This document shows positions 1-6,000 of a stretch of 7,575 bases of DNA, one piece after another. Below the pieces are notes generated by a model that saw only the letters and a program-made list of their open reading frames with translations, made no database searches and was not told where the DNA came from. Source of the DNA: JBDRNO01 sp043811005 (GTDB lineage Bacteria > Bacteroidota > Bacteroidia > NORP154). The DNA is taken from assembly GCA_043811005.1 (NCBI GenBank), contig JBDRNO010000141.1, positions 1 through 7,575 on the forward strand. The letters run 5' to 3'. Numbering within the stretch: the first letter of the stretch is position 1; the number at the start of each line of letters is the position of its first letter. Position numbers and translations under genes: made by a program.

Positions 1-3000
1 GGATATAGGTTACACTGTTAAACGGATCAGGATAATTCTGACCAAAGTGAATTTGTTTATAAACAGTCAATTTTTCGCTACTATCTTGTTTTGTTTGTCT
101 TAAATCATCGGAATTATTTCCAGCAGCCATCTTCAAACTAGGTTCAGTAGGTTGAATTATAGGAAATTCATCTCCAAACACTAATCTCAAAATTGATTTG
201 GCATTGCTTGTTGCAGGTGATTCTGGTAACTGGTAAGCCAGACCGCGAATGAACTGTTCCATTACGTCATCTATTTCAAATACCGTATTGGTGTCTGTTG
301 TTAGTTTTAACTGCAGTATGATGTTTTGCAGGTCAATCCAGTCCTGTTCTTCCTGGGTATTTGCAGTCATGGCGCTGAGCTTGGCTGATGCGGCAGACAG
401 ATCACCTGTAGTAAGGTAGGTGCCGAACAGGATACGGTCGGCTTCTGCAGTATTCTCATCCTCTAACAGTGTAATGACCACATCCATAGAATCGCTTTTT
501 AATTTGTCAATGATAATACCGTTCAATGCCATTTGCCTTTGTCCGCGGGCTGTTTCAATGTTGCCGCTGATAGTGGTCAATGTGCGAAAATCCGGGTTGA
601 ATCCCTGCACATCCATTATCTGGCTGGCAATACCCGGGGGCAGGTCATCTAATTTAGGGTAGAGCCTTGCTGCTACTATATTGGATACAGGCGAATTACG
701 CACCATAACCTGTTTAAAATGACCCGGAGGCAGTTGGGCAGTGCGGTTTATCAATGCCATTAGCACATCATCCGATAGCAGTGAGTTATTAACCAGTAAA
801 TTCTTTAGCTTCCCGTAAGGTATTGTGCTGTTTATTGCATTAAGTAATGCTTGTGTATTGCCTCCATCTAAATTTGCCTGTACTGAGGCATATTCGGTTT
901 CAAGCGCTGTAATTTCCGCCTCCCTGTCATCCAGAAATTGCTGTGTTCTGCATTCTAAGCAAAGATGGCAGGATTGATCTGGGATATAATTAACATTGTT
1001 GTCTATTACCATGATGCTTGTTGAGGTTGGATCTGGCTCGATGCATAGTCCGCAGTCAGTATACCATGTGTGCCTGTAATAGCGGTATTCTACCGGGCAG
1101 GTTAGAGGCGGGGCAGGACACAGGACAAAATGGGAAATATCTTTTAATGCAAAAGAAGGGTCCCATTCATCTGGGTCAAATTTATTCCCAGCAGGGCGTG
1201 TATCATCAAGTGTGCCCTTGTCGGGGTATCCCTGGTTGCGAAGATTACCCCATGACTGCCAATTCAAATAGTAATCACCCGGTTCGGGATTAAATGTATT
1301 GCACGTTATCTGCAATTCAGGGTTGTTCTGCCAGGCGACCATGCTTCTATTACATCGAGTAAATTCATTACCCAGGTCACTATCAATAAGATCAGTTATA
1401 ATACCCCCATTCATACCAGAGTTATTTACTGAAATACCATCTACTATGTAATCAAAATTATTGTCAGTTATAAAAAACCCGGAAGAGTTTTCAAAATAGA
1501 TGCCTGTTAAATAATCGGATTGTTGATTACCGTAAGGATTTTGAAACCAATTATTATGAAATTCTCCGGCTTGTCCTGAAGTGTTTCTTATCCCTTCTTC
1601 TTCAATATCTAAGAAAATGTTATACTTTATTTCCTGTACTGAATATAACGAATTGGTAATATTAAACGCTCTGAAGCCGTATTTAAGGTCATCAAAAGTG
1701 TTACCTTGCCCAACATCTCCAACCATATTTGAAGCATCATGTGATTCAATGCCTGTTTCGGCATTGGTGAAGGTGTTATCGTAAAATTTCACATCTCTTG
1801 TCCTCCAGTTATAAACATGGTATTTGGGTATGCCGTCAATAGTAGCATTGTCGTATTCATAATCCCCGCTTATGGTGTAGCCGGGATCAGGGAGTATGCC
1901 GCCTGTGAAGTCGCAGTTATCTATAATGCTGATATTATCCTGAAAAGTATAAGGGGTGAACTTAAGACTCACAGCGTTTTGATTAAATTGAGGATGCACG
2001 AAAGTAGCATTAATTTCTATAATGCCCCCACCAAAGGATGTTAACAGTTGTATTTTTTTGCATGCCAGTATGAGAGGACATGGCGGATCAGGGCAATATG
2101 GCGGTGGCTGCTGGAAACAAAGCGGTTTCCTCCTGCCAAGCAATACTCCTATATGAGCTTTTGTTATAGAGGAACTATTAATAATTATTTTACCTTGTTC
2201 AGCAGGCGTTTGTGACTGAAATCCATCGCCCCACACCTCAACACCCTGCCACATGGTGCCGCACTGGGTTAAGCCGGTGAGGATTGTCGAAAGAACCGGA
2301 TAAAAAGCAGGAGGACAGAGATCGTGATAGGAGGACCCTTCTTTAAGGTGCAATAAGCCACCCCGCTCTATTATTACTTTTCCGTCAATGCCAAATTCCA
2401 CCGTTCTGCCTGATATGGTTAACGAAGCCCCGGTCTTTATCCTGAGTGTACCCTTGATAATAATTGGAGAATAAGGTGGTAGCTGGCAAATTCCCAAATC
2501 CCACACTTCTTGTCCGGTTACGGTATAATTCTCATAATCATAATATGCTGTATTTGAACATCCTTGATAATTATATACCCACGAAACACATGGAATGACA
2601 TGTATCACCTGGTAAGAATTGTGGAATTGTCCGCAAAAGTCCGTTACTTTTAAAACTACCTGGTAATAACCCGGAGCATTATAAATAAAAGGGGGGTTTT
2701 GTTCTGTTGAGGTATGTACACCCGGATTATTGGAATAATCAAAATCCCATAAATAAGATAATTCAGTATTGCCTGTTGAGGTATTTGTAAAATCAATCTG
2801 TTCTCCCGTGCAAATATCAACTCCTGCCGGAGTGAAGGTAAAACTGGAAGCTGGTAGGCTAATAGTGATTATTCTATTTATTATAACACTGGAAGTTGCT
2901 GTACATTCATTGATATCGGTCACTATCACACTATATGTGTCAGCAGTTGCTTTTATATCCTCGGTTGTTTGTCCATTAGACCATTGGTATTTGAATGGAG

Positions 3001-6000
3001 CAGTGCCTCCTGTAACCGTCAGATCAGCTGATCCATCGGCAATTGGACAAATTTCATCGGCGCTGGTGATGCTTAGGGTTGGTGCATCATTGAATGTAAT
3101 ATCATGAGTAACCGTTCCCGAACCACCAGGGCCTGATAATGATAACTGAATAGTATATGTAACTGGTAATACTGCAGGGCTGTAAGAAATAGTTGCCGGA
3201 TCTTCATCGGTTGATGTATTAGCAGAAGCTCCGCCAACACCTGTTAAGTCAAAATTCCAGTCATAAGAAGTATAACACTGTGGTCCGTCAAACTTCACAT
3301 CAATACAATTGCTAATTGTAAAGGCAAAATCAATTGACGGCAGATCAGCAAGGGTTTTAGCATCTATCATATTGGGTAAACCATTCATTGCATTAATTAC
3401 TTGTGTTGGTGCGGTCTTTAATGGAATGCCATAAAAATTGAATCCGGGATTACCCGTATTATCCGGATAGTTAATCACAGCAAGATTATCGTTCTGCTCT
3501 TTGGCAATGTAAATCTTGTTGTCCGGTCCTAATTGTAAAGCCCTGTACCGTGCAATATCTGTTGAAATGACTGTTGATGTCATATTAGGATCAAATTTGG
3601 TAATATCAAATCTTACGATTTGTTTTAAAATACTTACTGTGTTAAACAGATCCACTGCAGCATAAAGATATTTTGAATTTGGGCTGAAAGAGACACCATA
3701 AGCACCAAGTATTCCTGAATGATTCAGTTGAACCGGGTTGCTAATAACGCCTGTTATCTTGTTAAAATCGCATATTATGAGCTTACCATCCGGAGCATGG
3801 TTTCCTAAAGCCAGTTTAGAACCTTCAGGAGATGCCTGCAACCACCCCTCCCAAACCTCAGGGAGATCAGAGGCATCGGCATGGTCAAAGACCAGATTGG
3901 TAGAATTCAAATTGTAAACTAAAAATTTATTGTTTGAAGTATTTCTATCACGCACGATAATCCAATAATCATTTCCACAATTAGGTATAGCAGTTATCTG
4001 TTCCGATACACCATCAGATCCGGAGGGCAATGAAATATTAACTTCAGAACCGGAAAGGGATACAATACCCCCGGTTACGGCTATAATCTGGTAGTAAAAA
4101 TTGCTTGTTAGATTTAAAGCATCAATATAAAAAAGATAATATTGATTAGGATTACCCGGATCAGTGACAACGATTGCCTGGCTTGAAGAGTTATGACCGC
4201 TTAAAGGATTTGAAGGATTTACAAGTGCATGACTGTTGTTCCATACACTTTGTCCATCACTATAGAAAAGTAACTGTCCGGTGTTATCACTTTGCGTGAC
4301 TACTGCTTCAGGTGAATTGATCGTCTGTGGAACAGCATTATAGGCACCTGGGTCGGCAAGAGGTAATCCCGTTTGAAAATCCAAACCAGCATATTGACCG
4401 AAAAACCATCTTCCCTGTGTACTGGATATAGAAATGCAATCTATTACGAAAACGGTTGTCTGTTCAGTTGCTGTATTACTTCCATCAGTTACAATAAGAG
4501 ATATTGTATAATTTCCCGGTGTAGTATATGTATGATTTGTAGTATTAATACCTGTAAGTGATTGTGTAAAACTATCCCCAAAATCCCAATCATAAACTGC
4601 AGTAGGTGAAACATATACCGCATTTAAAATAGCATTGCTATTTACACATATTTGTGTGAGATTCACTGAAAAGTTACCAATAACATTATCAACACATTGA
4701 ACGCCTGTGGCTGACAGATTTGACGGGAAAACCAAGGTTTGCCTGAAAATATTTACAGAAGCATGCGCTCTTAGGCGCTGTCCTTCAGTGATTGCGTTTC
4801 TGCATGATTCGGGTGTATAATCCATATAGTTTTCTACCATTTGAGTACCTGAACAATCAGGAGTGTTGCAATTTTTATTTCCATAGGCTCCATTAGGGTG
4901 CGGTGGAGTATCACAAACTAAATCACCCTGTGTGTTACAATCGGTTTCGGAAGTGCAGCTTGCGGTGCTTTCGAAGGTGTGATACAATCCCAAATAATGA
5001 CCCACCTCATGCACAAGAAGTTCCCCTTCGGCTGATACGTTAAGCGTACAACTAGAAGGACAAACAGGAATGCATCCTGATAAATTTGCAGTATTGCCAA
5101 CATAGTCATATTTGACTACGACACCCTGCAGAGCTGGATCTCCACCAGGGTAGGTGGCATAACCAATCGGCCCTGCAAACCCAAATTGAGTAATTTCTCT
5201 AACTACCCAAATATTTAAATAATTCCCGGAAGGATAAAAACTTGCTGACTTTAATTGGGGTTGATCAAACACCTGATCATGACTTGATAGAACCGCGTCC
5301 CCAATTCTTATGATACCAGGTGTTGTTGGTCCTGGTAATGGATTACCACTAAGGTCTGTTGTTGCCAGGCAAAAGCTTATATCCATACTTTCGCCTGTTA
5401 TACTTGCTACGCATATATCATTGAATTCTTTATTTAAAACATCTATCGCATTGAAAATTTGTTCATCCGATATGTTTGAAGGTGCATAAGTTGGGTCATA
5501 TATTACGTGGAAAACAACAGGTATAACATATTTGGATTTTACATATCCACCTTCAATGATCTTTCTTATAAGGGCGTTCTGTTCATTTCTTTGTTTTTGA
5601 ATAGAGGGATTTTTTTGAGCATGAAGTCGTGCTACCACATCGGTACCGCAGAGTATTGGAAATGTTCTGTTCTGTAGTTTAATTTTTGAATACAAATACA
5701 AATAATTGGCTGGATCACCATTATGTAAATTAATTGATCCATTAGTTGTAAATAATGACAAAAATCCCGCATTTCTGCTTTTGCTAATGATATTTCCGCT
5801 TGAAATGATTATTCCGGAGAAGCTTATCCCTTCACCAAGCAGAACACTCTTTTTTACCAACCAATAGATTTTTTGCGGAAACACATTTCTATAATCAAGA
5901 ATTGCCCCTGTTTCCACGACTAATGAATCCTCAATTATAAACACATAAATAGAAGAAGTATCTCCGCTGAGCATAAGCGTTCCTGATAGTAAAGCAGCCC

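Noticed and set aside
1018..1081. A possible stop codon or frameshift in the Cys-rich region
   Set aside because: Careful reading gives YYRHTWYTDCGLCIEPDP without a stop, so the frame is intact.
420..2044. Four short plus-strand ORFs at 420-662, 1018-1293, 1581-1784 and 1817-2044
   Set aside because: All lie opposite the continuous minus-strand coding frame of the helical and beta-helix regions and show no domain signature, so they are treated as antisense shadows.
1145..2527. The beta-helix as a pectate or other polysaccharide lyase
   Set aside because: The fold signature is present, but no recognisable lyase catalytic or calcium-binding pattern was found, so only the fold is reported.
2769..3107. 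A 112-codon plus-strand ORF, the longest on that strand
   Set aside because: It lies antisense to the PKD and SprB-type modules, which carry clear conserved motifs. Its translation is a hydrophobic Val/Ser-rich antisense product with no family resemblance.
4918..5109. A 63-codon minus-strand ORF in another frame
   Set aside because: It overlaps the exact codons for the HEVGHYLGLYH zinc motif in the long frame, has no recognisable domain, and is a frame shadow.
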